The notes beneath the pieces were generated by a model, which was not told the origin of the DNA, did no database searches, and saw only the letters and a list, made by a program, of their open reading frames with translations. Below, piece after piece: positions 17,227 to 26,609 of a stretch of 41,164 nucleotides of DNA. A program made the translations under genes and the position numbers. This stretch comes from a virus. The stretch spans positions 1 through 41,164 of IMG/VR virus record IMGVR_UViG_3300020401_000006. One strand, given 5' to 3'. The stretch's first letter is position 1, and the number at the start of each line of letters is the position of its first letter.

Positions 17227-19301
17227 CCAGCCTCCGTAGCATTGTAATGGATAGCTATGTTCCCTATTTTTGCTGGCCCAGGCTGGGAACAAGAAAGTTT
17301 TGGCGCTATGTGTGTGGAATAACCAGTCATAGTAACGCGACCTAGCCCATAAGTTGTTCTGTGAACTGTAGCAACAGGCTCGAGCGTCGTGATGTCTTGT
17401 GGGTCAGTGGCAACGCTAATGTCCCATTGGTTTTGACAAGTAACATCCAAGCCATGAAAGTCTTTAAATGTTGCTGCTTGTCCAGCATCTAGAAATGGCA
17501 TTTGCACCTCGACAGCAGAAGAGTCGTAAGTGTTGCCATCGGCGCCGCCCAGGCTGAAAAGACTATCGCCAGCCCTGCATAGTATTTGCTTGCCGTCGTA
17601 TGCCCAGTTATCGACCGTAAAACCAGGTTCATACAGTGACCATGCACTTACTCTGCTTGACGGAAAATAGCTAAACACAAAAATTTGCGAGCCTATTGCT
17701 AAAAAATACCGCCCATCACGCGGCTCGAGTATTGCCTGACTGCGCTCGCAAGCAAGCCTATTCGATGTGATTTCTGCGGCAAGCAATTCGTCAATCGGGT
17801 TTCCGATGTCGCCAACAAACGCGGCATTTGATGAATCCCTTGCTCTGAGACTTCTAATGCCCGAAAGAGACAGATAGAAAACATCGTTATCTCCAAACTC
17901 AACCACAGAATTAGGCGCAATCGTGCCAGTATTTACAACTACCTGTATTTGCTGATTAAGGTCTTCGTCTGCGTCAACAAACCAAATCTGCACAGCCTGT
18001 TCAGCAAAAACAGCAATGTTGTCAAAATAGTTAGCTATAGCCTTTAGGTCTTCAGATCCTGTCGCATTGTTTGCAAGGTTTATAAAACCCGCACCCAACG
18101 AGCCGTCATTCCATTCATCTGGCTGACTGACTGCGCTAAAATGCAGTAAAGAGTCAGACAGTGCATACATCTTGTTTTTGACTGGACGAACAAAACCGCC
18201 GGGTGTGTAGCCATTTATCGCATTACTTGTGGCCCCGCCGTCCATAAAGTTTTGACTAGTTGGGCTAAAAACTGTTGTTACATTGCCTGCCACCGAAACA
18301 ACAACAGCCTGGTTGTTTGGTGTAGCACCGGGGTCGTCTGCAATTATGTTTACAAAATCGTTAAAAGCCGTCGCTTCAAAGTTAGGCGCTGACGTGAAAT
18401 CATTTATTGCCGCTGCAAGCGCAGTTGCGGTTGCGGTATTGCTTGTTGCCCACTTTACTTGGCTTTGCAGTATAGAAACGCCATTTACCGTAATATCTGT
18501 TATTGCGTTGTCGACGCCGCCAGACATGTTGTTTATAGACGAAACACCGAAACCGCCTTGGGTTGTTACAGCTACTACAAATCCATTTGATCCTATTCCA
18601 ACATCGACGGCTGTAATAGTGACTACATCGTTATTTGCAGAAGCTGAATAGTTTGGCGATGAGGTAAAATTATTTATAGCGTTTGCAACATTTGTGGCCG
18701 TTGTTGCGTTATTGCCAGTGTGTGCAATCGGACTCGCGGAGTCATTTATCTCCACGCCGTTTACACGAACAACACGAATATCGTCGCCAGGATTCGCAGT
18801 GCCAGCGCTAACTGTAAATGACCCTGTTGCAGCTGTGCCGCCTTGCGTTCCAGCAGTAATCTGTATTTTTGCTCTCGCACGACCGTCGAACCAGTCTGTT
18901 ATTCTTACGCCATCATAGTAGTGGAATATACGTCCGTCAGAAAACTCAGCAGCTGCATAGACTCTACCATCAAAGAAATCTACAGAAAGCACCTTAGTTA
19001 AGGCATTGCCAGATGGATGCTGCAATCGAACGTAATTGATATTAGACGGTGTGCCTGCTGCAAAATTTACTGATGATGCCGCATCTGATCCAAAGACATA
19101 TATCTGCCCACCAGCAGCTGCTAGCCCGAATGTATTTGTAGGTAGCGTTGCAAGCGAAACAAAAGCTTGTCGCTTTTCTATTTCACCACCTCGCGTTATG
19201 TGTGCATTTTTGAGCGTAACAAGAGTGCCAGGATTAGCCGTTACATCAAGCCTTCTGGTGTCTAATCCACCTCTAAAATCATCAACCAAAATATAAGGCA
19301 T
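17223..19301 (-). CDS. Tail nozzle (tail tubular B-like) protein
   Basis: 692 residues. The start, LVDDFRGGLDTRRLDVTANPGTL, is typical of the beta-propeller nozzle proteins of short-tailed phages, and the second half repeats propeller-like blades (for example DNIAVFAEQAVQIWF, DVFYLSLSGIRSL, SQIFVFSYFPSSRVSAWSLYEPG). Two similar beta domains of roughly 90-100 residues are inserted at 161-262 and 268-356. It should form the distal tube through which DNA leaves. It lies directly after the adaptor gene (four-base gap). Confidence 0.78.
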   Translation of the reverse strand: MPYILVDDFRGGLDTRRLDVTANPGTLVTLKNAHITRGGEIEKRQAFVSLATLPTNTFGLAAAGGQIYVFGSDAASSVNFAAGTPSNINYVRLQHPSGNALTKVLSVDFFDGRVYAAAEFSDGRIFHYYDGVRITDWFDGRARAKIQITAGTQGGTAATGSFTVSAGTANPGDDIRVVRVNGVEINDSASPIAHTGNNATTATNVANAINNFTSSPNYSASANNDVVTITAVDVGIGSNGFVVAVTTQGGFGVSSINNMSGGVDNAITDITVNGVSILQSQVKWATSNTATATALAAAINDFTSAPNFEATAFNDFVNIIADDPGATPNNQAVVVSVAGNVTTVFSPTSQNFMDGGATSNAINGYTPGGFVRPVKNKMYALSDSLLHFSAVSQPDEWNDGSLGAGFINLANNATGSEDLKAIANYFDNIAVFAEQAVQIWFVDADEDLNQQIQVVVNTGTIAPNSVVEFGDNDVFYLSLSGIRSLRARDSSNAAFVGDIGNPIDELLAAEITSNRLACERSQAILEPRDGRYFLAIGSQIFVFSYFPSSRVSAWSLYEPGFTVDNWAYDGKQILCRAGDSLFSLGGADGNTYDSSAVEVQMPFLDAGQAATFKDFHGLDVTCQNQWDISVATDPQDITTLEPVATVHRTTYGLGRVTMTGYSTHIAPKLSCSQPGPAKIGNIAIHYNATEAG
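18234..18821 (-). repeat. Duplicated beta-domain coding repeat in the nozzle gene
   Basis: Codes for residues about 161-356. Both halves share the pattern VNGV-x-I, a run of Asn/Ala/Thr, AxAIN-x-FTS-x-PN, AxxND-x-V-x-I, and end in M-x-GG or MDGG. The copies have diverged, so the duplication is old. Confidence 0.65.
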
Positions 19302-19304
19302 AAG

Positions 19305-20018
19305 CTACACCTCAGACAGAATGATTGGCCTCGAGCCTTTACCGCCATACCCACTTTCCGGCATACCTCCGCCTATTACAAAGCTGTCTGTTTTGGACAA
19401 TCTCGCTTTCAGACGTGCATAATGGGCTTGCGCTTGTGCCAGTTTGTTTTGTGCATCTGCCTGTTTTTGACGGGCCAAAACCTCGCCAGCTGCATACAAA
19501 ACAATCAGTTGGTCGTCTAAATCAGCTAAATCCGCTTCGGCAACAAACGCACTTAGGTTTTTTATGCCGTGTATGCGGATAGCGCCATCACCGTCGGCAG
19601 AATTTGTGTTCTTATTAGGTATAGGCCAAAATTCTATTTGATTGTTTTCGTAGGCAGCATATTTCTCGATAGGATGACTTGTAATGTTTCTATCGCTGTC
19701 ATGTTGGTTGTATTCGTGCCTGCCTATGCCGTAGCCCAGTTTATCCCAAGTGTGGCCGTTTTTGTACTCAACAACCTCTACACGCTCAAACACCATATCT
19801 GCTGGCAAGTCATAGTATCGTTGACCTGTGTTGATAGTTATGTCTCGCCTTACACGCAGAAACGGCCAGGAATAATCATCCCACAACCTTCTTTGTGTAC
19901 GTTGCAAAGTGTTAATTAGCACATCCCTTGTGCTCTTGCCCAAGCTTGGCTGCAATGAATGACCCACCTCCGAGCGCAAGTCCTCGATAAGCTGGCCCAG
20001 CGACGTGCCTCTTGCCAT
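19305..20018 (-). CDS. Head-to-tail adaptor (tail tubular A-like)
   Basis: 237 residues. The N-terminal half has the helical adaptor pattern LGQLIEDLRSEVG...TLQRTQRRLWDDYSWPFLRVRRDI, with WPFLRV close to the motif in gp11/gp4-like tail adaptors. The middle is beta-rich (YYDLPADMVFERVEVVEY), and the end is a helix with a Gly-rich tail. It should form the ring joining portal and nozzle. It is placed between the small coat-downstream protein and the nozzle, as in T7-like clusters. Confidence 0.8.
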   Translation of the reverse strand: MARGTSLGQLIEDLRSEVGHSLQPSLGKSTRDVLINTLQRTQRRLWDDYSWPFLRVRRDITINTGQRYYDLPADMVFERVEVVEYKNGHTWDKLGYGIGRHEYNQHDSDRNITSHPIEKYAAYENNQIEFWPIPNKNTNSADGDGAIRIHGIKNLSAFVAEADLADLDDQLIVLYAAGEVLARQKQADAQNKLAQAQAHYARLKARLSKTDSFVIGGGMPESGYGGKGSRPIILSEV

Positions 20019-20387
20019 TTAACTCTCCGCTTTTTTAGCCTTTTTTGCCTTAGCTTTTGGCTTTGGCGCTGGCTTAGACTCCATTTCTTTCTTGAACAAG
20101 GGGTCTAGCAAAACGTCTTCTATCCGTGCATCCTGAAACGACTTAGGCAACTCGCCATACTGATTGAAGATTTCGATGATACGAGCATCTCCAAACATTT
20201 TTCCGAGCCTGTCACGCTCACTTTCATCATCGTGATCCCATTGGCCAATAACAGAAATGTTGGTTACAGAGTCATCGCCGTGGATGTGTCGCAGAACAAC
20301 AACCTCTGGAATAGAAACAGGTTTTTTTGTGATAACAGAGCGAGAATCCCCATTTATCGCAATATCACATTTGATTTGCTCAAACAC
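20019..20387 (-). CDS. Small conserved protein downstream of coat
   Basis: 122 residues with a beta-leaning N-terminus (IAINGDSRSVITKKPVSIPEVVVLRHIHGDDSVTNI) and a strikingly basic Lys/Ala/Pro tail (KPKAKAKKAKKAES). Proteins of this sort, with an LRHIHG-like core, sit between coat and tail adaptor in related phages; no function is known to me. The tail could bind DNA or RNA. Head completion or decoration is inference from position. Confidence 0.6.
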   Translation of the reverse strand: MFEQIKCDIAINGDSRSVITKKPVSIPEVVVLRHIHGDDSVTNISVIGQWDHDDESERDRLGKMFGDARIIEIFNQYGELPKSFQDARIEDVLLDPLFKKEMESKPAPKPKAKAKKAKKAES

Positions 20388-20408
20388 TTTTTACTCCTAA
20401 AATTTGGT

Positions 20409-20434
20409 GCGACGGCACATTTCTGTGCCGCCGC
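20409..20434 (-). terminator. Hairpin after the coat gene (attenuator/terminator)
   Basis: On the minus strand an 11-bp stem, with one G-U pair, closes a GAAA tetraloop (loop at 20420-20423). It lies eight bases after the coat stop and is followed by only a short run, ATTTT, so it may terminate partly or protect the coat mRNA 3' end. It is the only clear hairpin I noticed within the late structural block. Confidence 0.6.
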
Positions 20435-20441
20435 GTTGACG

Positions 20442-21488
20442 TTACGCAATCTCATAAACGCCGTGACAATTCAGCTGGAAGGCTGCAAGTGTCGCGGTTG
20501 TTGTGATTGCGCGGAACATTACATATTGGGTGGCTGGACGAGCCGGACTGTGCCGTTTCATCTTTTCACCATCCATGTAATACATGCAAAGCTTGCTGCT
20601 ATCGATGATGTAGCAGCGCTTGCTTGGCGCTTGACCCGAAATAGTAAGGTCGTCCAGCTTTGGATCGTAGACAAAACGCAAGCCATTATAGCTGATTTCG
20701 CCCATGGAAATGTCTTGATTTCCTGTAAATCCAGTCTGGGTGTAGTTACCATTCCGACGCAGTTCATCTGCCAGGCGATCCAAGAAAGCCGAACCACAGA
20801 CTGCAATGTCGGGGCGACCACCGAAACGACGCAGCTGGCGCATTTCAGTGTGCAGCAACTCAATCAACTCCTGACCAGTAGCTGACGTTGTGATTGCTAC
20901 ATTTGCCCGGTTTCTCCACCAAGTATTAGTGGCATTTGACAAACCGCCAACTGTTCCACTGTTATTGGTGTCCTTGATGATTGTCTGTATGCCCTGCAAA
21001 GCATCAGCATCAGACGTACCATCGCCGAACAGAAAGTCGTTCATGCCTCGAGAGTAACCCTCCATCATGTCGTCGAGCTTGTCTTCTAACAAGTTAACGA
21101 GCATGTGAGTGTCACGCTGAGAATGGTTTGAGGTGCTAGCACTATTCAAACTGTCAGTAACGCTCAGACCATCACGCTTTAACTCAGTCAGTGTGACTGA
21201 AATGCCGCTGTGATGTTCTTTCCAAGCATACGCTGCCCGTTTGATGTTTGCTGGATTTGCATAAGCAACAGTGTCGTTATGCGTATAACCAGCAACGGTT
21301 GTGGTGTAATCACCTTTGACCGCTACTGATAACTCGCCCTTGCCGCCAGGGAAAGTCTTTGCTTTAGCATCGAGGCTTTTTAGCAAAGGCTTATCTGCCA
21401 GAGATTGAGTGTAAACATTGCCTTTGTCGATGTAGTAGTCGAGCGCTGCGTTGGCAATGTTATCTAATTCGGCTGAAGTAAAAGCCAT
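20442..21488 (-). CDS. Major capsid (coat) protein
   Basis: 348 residues. Features of HK97-fold coat proteins are a helical N-arm (MAFTSAELDNIANAALDYYIDKG), an E-loop-like beta segment (about 45-100), a long spine helix near 120-150 (HMLVNLLEDKLDDMMEGYSRG) and a P-domain strand set. Position directly after scaffold, and before adaptor and nozzle, is the standard coat slot. It has its own upstream promoter (before scaffold) and a hairpin after the stop, consistent with high expression. The exact capsid subfamily is not settled. Confidence 0.88.
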   Translation of the reverse strand: MAFTSAELDNIANAALDYYIDKGNVYTQSLADKPLLKSLDAKAKTFPGGKGELSVAVKGDYTTTVAGYTHNDTVAYANPANIKRAAYAWKEHHSGISVTLTELKRDGLSVTDSLNSASTSNHSQRDTHMLVNLLEDKLDDMMEGYSRGMNDFLFGDGTSDADALQGIQTIIKDTNNSGTVGGLSNATNTWWRNRANVAITTSATGQELIELLHTEMRQLRRFGGRPDIAVCGSAFLDRLADELRRNGNYTQTGFTGNQDISMGEISYNGLRFVYDPKLDDLTISGQAPSKRCYIIDSSKLCMYYMDGEKMKRHSPARPATQYVMFRAITTTATLAAFQLNCHGVYEIA

Positions 21489-21512
21489 AACATCATCCTT
21501 CTAAATCTAACG

Positions 21513-22463
21513 CTACCCAGTACGCAAAGCGTTTTGCACAGCCTCCATCAAGCTGCTTGCTTCTGGCACGGGAGTACCGCCTAGTTTACCGCCAGATGCC
21601 GTTTTCATTGGACGCTTGTTACCAAAACGAGCCTTTTGCCTTTCGTTGACTTCTGCATACGCCTCTTTTGCAAGCTCGATTGCGGATTCAACTGTTTGCG
21701 GTCGGCCACGTTCACTAACTAACACCCGAACACGGTCATCTATTTCATCTGCTTTGAGATCATAATCCGGGTCAGAAGACCTTGTACGTTCTTCCCAATT
21801 GGTCACAGCATCAGCGAGAATATTTAATTGATTAACGCCTTGCGCTTGATCCCTCTCAGACACAAGCCTGTCGTTTATTGCCTCTTGTCTGGCCTTTTCA
21901 GCCCTGACTTGTGCAAGTTCACGACCAGTTTCCTCGTCCATATAACCGTCATCGACTTTGCTACGAATATCATCAGGCAGTGTTTGCCCGGTGGCCAATG
22001 CAAGCTGTTGCAAATATGGTTGCAAGGCAATAACGGCTTCTTCTGGTTTGCTCTTCATCAGAGCCATAATCCTAAAACCGTCTGCTGCCTCTTCAGCTGA
22101 TAAGCTGTTTTCTCTTAAATAATTAGAGATTTGCTCAAATTGCTGATGGCCATGTTTGTATTCGTTGCGTTCCTCGATTAACTGTTTGAAACGGGGATGC
22201 TTGTTAAACGGCACATCCTCGAAAGACTCATCTGCTTCGGTGTCCTCGTCAGATACAGCCTCGAGAGTTTCGTCCTCCTCATCGTATTCAACCTCATCGG
22301 ATTGCGAGTCCGTTTCCTCAACGTCATCTTCTGTAATAGCTGATTGAACTACTGACAGAAGCTCGTTTTCGGTTTCGCTGTCTGCGCTAGACGACTGCGC
22401 TTGCTCGTCCTGGTTTTGCACTGGAGCGGTGGACGGTTGCTCCAGTTCAGTCTCATCGACCAT
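21513..22463 (-). CDS. Capsid scaffolding protein
   Basis: 316 residues. The first about 85 residues are extremely acidic and disordered (many DE/EE/SD pairs), then helical coiled-coil stretches (about 90-235) end in a basic segment (ERQKARFGNKRPMK) and a short C-terminal helix. Acidic N-terminus, coiled coil and basic coat-binding tail between portal and coat genes are hallmarks of phage scaffolds. It should guide procapsid assembly and then leave. No protease domain is seen. Confidence 0.8.
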   Translation of the reverse strand: MVDETELEQPSTAPVQNQDEQAQSSSADSETENELLSVVQSAITEDDVEETDSQSDEVEYDEEDETLEAVSDEDTEADESFEDVPFNKHPRFKQLIEERNEYKHGHQQFEQISNYLRENSLSAEEAADGFRIMALMKSKPEEAVIALQPYLQQLALATGQTLPDDIRSKVDDGYMDEETGRELAQVRAEKARQEAINDRLVSERDQAQGVNQLNILADAVTNWEERTRSSDPDYDLKADEIDDRVRVLVSERGRPQTVESAIELAKEAYAEVNERQKARFGNKRPMKTASGGKLGGTPVPEASSLMEAVQNALRTG

Positions 22464-22487
22464 ATTTAGCGTCCTTCCTTGTAGATA

Positions 22488-22516
22488 ATTGTATGCTTGT
22501 TTGTCGCATGTTTCAA
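22488..22516 (-). promoter_or_regulatory. Promoter upstream of scaffold and coat
   Basis: Minus-strand TTGAAA (22511-22516) and TACAAT (22488-22493), separated by exactly 17 bases, match sigma-70 boxes at five of six positions each. It lies in one of the few late-gene gaps (22464-22529). The scaffold gene follows after GGAAGGA. The word TTGTAGAT (22479-22486, plus strand) at the expected start point resembles a lysogeny operator word but may be chance. Confidence 0.6.
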
Positions 22517-22529
22517 CACCTTGCCCTTA

Positions 22530-24584
22530 CTAAACTTGGCCAACTGGCGGCAAGGAGCCAGATGGAAGCATATTAGGCGAGTTATCAGCGCCGCCTTGTT
22601 GTGGCCCTTGTAGCGCTGGATCGCCTGTTCCTGGCCGCTGCATCTGGTTCATAGACACAACGGACTCTAATCCTTCTGCAATAGCAGCTGATATATCTAG
22701 CTTGTCATCGAGGCGCTTGAGCAGTTCTTTTGCAAGCCAGGCTGGGTTGATGCCCGGTATTTGCAACAAGAAAGGCATAATTCTTTCGATGTTTGCCAGT
22801 TCAGCAGCCCTGTTAGGCTTGCCTGTCGAGCCAGCTTCTATCTCAAGAAACACCTCTTCCATAATCTCTTCTCTAGTCATTTCCGGCCAAACAGCGCCAG
22901 GACCGACAATTTTTTTAACTTCGTCTATGCTTAGTTCTTGCAGCATAATCTGCCCAGCTGCACGGGCAATCTCTGACATAAAGCTGTCTAGCTCATCGAT
23001 ATTAGCGCCCAAACTAGACATTCTTGCGCTTTCAGCAATGCTTGTTTCTGTTGCTGTGGCTTTAGATATGCCGCCAAACTGCGCTTCTTGTGCGCCAACG
23101 ACAAGCTGAATATCGTCGAATATTGTCTTCACCTCGTAAAGATTGGGGTCGATTCCTATCTGCGATATCGGCTGCACAACGTCTTGCACTCTTTGACCAG
23201 CTGCTAATGCTTGTAACTCAAGGATTGCATTTGCCGGGTGTGTCGCCAGTTTTTCCTTGTCTGCTTCTTCTAACATGCCTGCTGGGGCAGCATATTTAGG
23301 ACGATTTGCACGACGATGCTCACGCAAACCTTGCCTTGCGCGATTATATTCATGTTGCATAGGCAGCAACAAGCCAATATCTGATGGCGGATACAAGTGA
23401 TCTTTGTGCTCAACTTCGTTGAAAACAAGCGTAAATATAGGCCAAAATGTTTCGACTTTGACATCTGGGGCCATAGGCTCACGCAGAAAATCATCATACC
23501 CATCTGCAACACAATACTGAACGCCAGCCTTACGGTCATAATATTCTACAACTTGGACAAGACCCTCGCCATTATGATCACTTTGGTAGCTTTCTACTGT
23601 TGTTCTGTTAGTTCCGTAAGTCTCGCCAGTTATGTTGCCCTTCATATCATACTGTCGATATTTGTTATTGAGATCGACGTTGTATATCTCCTTAACCTCA
23701 TTCGGCGTCAGAAACATTTTATGTGCAACCCAGCTAGCGCCTACAAAACCACGTAACTGACGGCACATCGGGTCAACTATTATGCTATTCGACTCAGGAA
23801 AATCAAAAACAAGACCCTCGCGGATGGTAATCATAGGCTGATCCATCAATGATTTCATAGACAGCATCAGTTCTTCTATTTGCGGGTCGTCTTCTCTAAT
23901 ATCTCCGTCAGCTGCCTCGCTTGCTATGCGTCTTATGTAATCAAGCTGGGCCTGTATGTCAGCAAGCTTTGCCGATACCTCTGGCGATCTGTCCATATCA
24001 CGCTGGAAACCAACTTTTACAAAGCCAACGCCAGTGGTTATGACACGCCTTACCAAAGCTTTCATCTGTGACTTAAAGCTAGGCTGCTGTTCTGCCATAT
24101 AGTAATCGAAAAGCTGCTCTAATGTTTTCGCCACATTATCCAGCATCTTTCTGTGTGTTTGGCCAGCCTGATAATCTTGCAGAACCATCGAGGCGCTCAT
24201 AGGTATAGGCATACCCTGCTGTGCAGCTGATGCAGACTGCATGTAAGCTTCTTTTAATGTCTCTTCATCGCCATCCCAAACCGCGTAATCCATCCTTGTG
24301 CGCCGTTTTGCCAGGGCTTTTGGATTTTTTGCGTAAAGAGTAGCAGTGCGCTGCTGAACATGGCGCTGTAGTATGTTTGCTACATACTGGTCTGCTGACC
24401 ATGACTTATCGTCATACCCATTTAGCGCAGCATTCATATCGCGAACCATGTTTTTGTAAGATTTTTCGTGGAATTTTTCGGCCTTCTTTACCTTTGCCAG
24501 CAAAGAAGTAACAAGCTTTTTCCGGCGCTCAGTAGGTTCTGGCTTTTCGGTTTCGGCTGAAACGATGGTTATTTCTTCGTGCAT
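22530..24584 (-). CDS. Portal protein
   Basis: 684 residues from the ATG at 24584, which follows GGAGG by six bases and overlaps the large terminase stop as TAATG; a TTG two codons upstream is not needed. The protein shows podovirus portal features: a helical N-terminal wing with an ILQRHVQQRTATLYAKNPKA stretch, a central beta domain, FDFPESNSIIVDP, the stem-type segment LLLPMQHEYNRARQGLREHRR and a Gly/Pro-rich C-terminus. It forms the 12-subunit channel for DNA packaging and ejection, and docks large terminase and later the tail adaptor. Confidence 0.88.
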   Translation of the reverse strand: MHEEITIVSAETEKPEPTERRKKLVTSLLAKVKKAEKFHEKSYKNMVRDMNAALNGYDDKSWSADQYVANILQRHVQQRTATLYAKNPKALAKRRTRMDYAVWDGDEETLKEAYMQSASAAQQGMPIPMSASMVLQDYQAGQTHRKMLDNVAKTLEQLFDYYMAEQQPSFKSQMKALVRRVITTGVGFVKVGFQRDMDRSPEVSAKLADIQAQLDYIRRIASEAADGDIREDDPQIEELMLSMKSLMDQPMITIREGLVFDFPESNSIIVDPMCRQLRGFVGASWVAHKMFLTPNEVKEIYNVDLNNKYRQYDMKGNITGETYGTNRTTVESYQSDHNGEGLVQVVEYYDRKAGVQYCVADGYDDFLREPMAPDVKVETFWPIFTLVFNEVEHKDHLYPPSDIGLLLPMQHEYNRARQGLREHRRANRPKYAAPAGMLEEADKEKLATHPANAILELQALAAGQRVQDVVQPISQIGIDPNLYEVKTIFDDIQLVVGAQEAQFGGISKATATETSIAESARMSSLGANIDELDSFMSEIARAAGQIMLQELSIDEVKKIVGPGAVWPEMTREEIMEEVFLEIEAGSTGKPNRAAELANIERIMPFLLQIPGINPAWLAKELLKRLDDKLDISAAIAEGLESVVSMNQMQRPGTGDPALQGPQQGGADNSPNMLPSGSLPPVGQV

Positions 24585-26164
24585 TACCAACCTCCAGTTG
24601 CTGATTGCAACCTATCTTGTTTCTTTCTTTGCTCACTGTCCCATTTAACCCAGGCCAGTGTGCCTATTTTTGGTCCTTGGTTTTGATTTTTGATTGCACC
24701 ACCTGGCGTTGCAATCCTCTCAAGGCCCAAGCCCACCCATGCGATTGTATCAACAAAATCATCGTGCCGCGAGTTGGGGAACTTTAATAATTCATCAACG
24801 GCTTTTTGTGTCCACGGCGCTGTTTTAGGCAGCAGCACCTTCTTCATGGCCATACGGCCAAGGATTGACTGCGCTCGTTGCACTTTGTTTGCTACCGGGG
24901 TGACTTCTTCTATCCGGCAATAAACACGCTCTTCCGCCATTCGCTTTTTAAGAAACGGGCCTATCGATTTACTTATATGGCCCTTCTCTGCCCACCATAT
25001 TAGTGGTTTCCAGCGTCTGATAAGGTCTATCATAGCCGTCACAACCTTATCTGACGGCTGTTTCTCCCACCAACAGTCAAGTAAATATATGTCGTCATTT
25101 TCATCCACGCCGACAATCATCAGGCATGATGCGTCATTCCTGGTCTTGTCAACGCCAACAGCATGATCGGATGCAGCATAGATCCGTAAGTTTTTAGGTT
25201 TGTCTTCTTTTTTGTAAAACACTAGGTTTTCCCTAGCAAACAAGTCTCCGTCTTCTGGTGTCGGGCGCTGCTGGTACAATGCAGTAAAGCCACGGCTGTC
25301 TAATCTGCGCTGCGCCTCCATAAAGTCTGTGTCAAACCGTTCTGGCCATAGCAATTCGCCTGGTTTACGCTTCAGAGGGTCGTTTTCTTCTGCAATAGCT
25401 GGCAAGTTGATAATTTTCCACTTTTCTGCTTCTTCTTGCGTAAAATGTGGGTTTGTCGGGTCTGTGAGACGGCCAATCAGGTCATCTTCGTGCCATCTGG
25501 TCTGCACAATCACTATACTAGCAGATGCTGTCATCAATCGAGTCATCAACACCTGTGTAAACCATTGCCACAGCTGTTCTCGCAATGTCGGGCTGCCAGC
25601 CTCGAGGCTGTCTTTGATAGGGTCGTCGAGAATAACAAAATCACCACCACGTCCAGTTATAGATCCACCACGGCCAACAAAAACAGACATTCCGCCTGAC
25701 CCTGACTGTATTCTTGACTTAGACGCACCGCCTTTACGGAACGAAAACTGCGGAAAAATCGTCTTGTACTGCGGCAAACTCATTATATTTCTGCAATCTG
25801 CGCCAAAATCTTTGGCAAAATCTTCGTTATAAGTCGCAAAAATCACGTTTCTGTAACTATCTTTGCCCATCAACCAAGGTATAAAACGCCTTGAAATGAG
25901 TTCTGATTTGCCGTGACGCGGCGGCATACAGACGATCAGACGCGGTATATGGCCTTTTTCGACCTTCTCCAGCACTTTTGCTAATGCACGGTGGTGTTTT
26001 GCGTCTTTAAACAGTGAAAGTTCAATATCGTTAGGGTCATCGGGGTCAGGCATTGTAAATTTGACAAATTTTAGGAAGTCCTGGCGCGACTCTATAGCCA
26101 GCTTTTGCCTTTGTGCAGCTGCTATCTTGCGCTCGATGTCGCTTATTTGCTTTGCCTTATTCAT
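24584..26164 (-). CDS. terL: Terminase large subunit
   Basis: 526 residues. The ATPase half has Walker A PPRHGKSE (Lys86), Walker B VILDD (177-181) and the coupling segment QTRWHEDDL (about 221-229). The C-terminal RNase H-like nuclease has Asp333 (YAASDHAVG) and HDDFVD (467-472). It pumps DNA into the procapsid and cuts concatemers. It lies eight bases inside the endolysin 3' end and directly before portal, far from its small subunit at 34078-34530. Confidence 0.96.
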   Translation of the reverse strand: MNKAKQISDIERKIAAAQRQKLAIESRQDFLKFVKFTMPDPDDPNDIELSLFKDAKHHRALAKVLEKVEKGHIPRLIVCMPPRHGKSELISRRFIPWLMGKDSYRNVIFATYNEDFAKDFGADCRNIMSLPQYKTIFPQFSFRKGGASKSRIQSGSGGMSVFVGRGGSITGRGGDFVILDDPIKDSLEAGSPTLREQLWQWFTQVLMTRLMTASASIVIVQTRWHEDDLIGRLTDPTNPHFTQEEAEKWKIINLPAIAEENDPLKRKPGELLWPERFDTDFMEAQRRLDSRGFTALYQQRPTPEDGDLFARENLVFYKKEDKPKNLRIYAASDHAVGVDKTRNDASCLMIVGVDENDDIYLLDCWWEKQPSDKVVTAMIDLIRRWKPLIWWAEKGHISKSIGPFLKKRMAEERVYCRIEEVTPVANKVQRAQSILGRMAMKKVLLPKTAPWTQKAVDELLKFPNSRHDDFVDTIAWVGLGLERIATPGGAIKNQNQGPKIGTLAWVKWDSEQRKKQDRLQSATGGW

Positions 26165-26609
26165 AAATTTCCCAATGAGGCCCGTCTAGAAACGGTCGCC
26201 TGTCTTCTGCCCTGCGAATATCTATGTATTCATTCATCATTTGCTCACATGTGCCGTTAAACTCGCGGCAGTCAGATATATGCCACGCACAACCCCAGCG
26301 CAGTGGCACGTCAACTTCTTTTGCTGCGCTAATCATCGCATCGCCAATATCATCGTAAAGATTTAGCTCCCAGCTGGCCCTGTTGCCGATGTAGGCCATC
26401 AGATCAACAGCTTTGCCCTCTAAATGCTTGGATTTCATTGTTTTGCTTGCGCCCTTTTCGACCAGAGCTTGTTGCTCTTCCGTTGTTCGCAAACCGCATA
26501 TCACTCCAAAGTCTACTTTGGTGCGCTGTATCGCCAATGTAACCGTAAGAATTAGGCGCTCGTCTACACCGTTTAGCTTGGATAGGCTGCTGCCGGATAA
26601 CGTAAACAT
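26157..26609 (-). CDS. Endolysin, M15 peptidase
   Basis: 150 residues. Zinc-site residues of M15 peptidases are present: His62 and Asp69 in SKHLEGKAVDL, and His145 in DGPHWEI. ICGLRTTEEQ near residue 40 matches the usual G-x-R-T motif. Such enzymes (L-Ala-D-Glu or D-Ala-D-Ala peptidases) cut peptidoglycan stem peptides. There is no signal peptide, so release depends on the holin encoded just upstream, whose stop shares one base with this start. Confidence 0.9.
   Translation of the reverse strand: MFTLSGSSLSKLNGVDERLILTVTLAIQRTKVDFGVICGLRTTEEQQALVEKGASKTMKSKHLEGKAVDLMAYIGNRASWELNLYDDIGDAMISAAKEVDVPLRWGCAWHISDCREFNGTCEQMMNEYIDIRRAEDRRPFLDGPHWEIYE

Noticed and set aside
17227-17292. N-terminal extension of the gp13-like gene
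   Set aside because: It lies within the nozzle coding end; the ATG at 17226 gives the ATGA coupling seen throughout this block.
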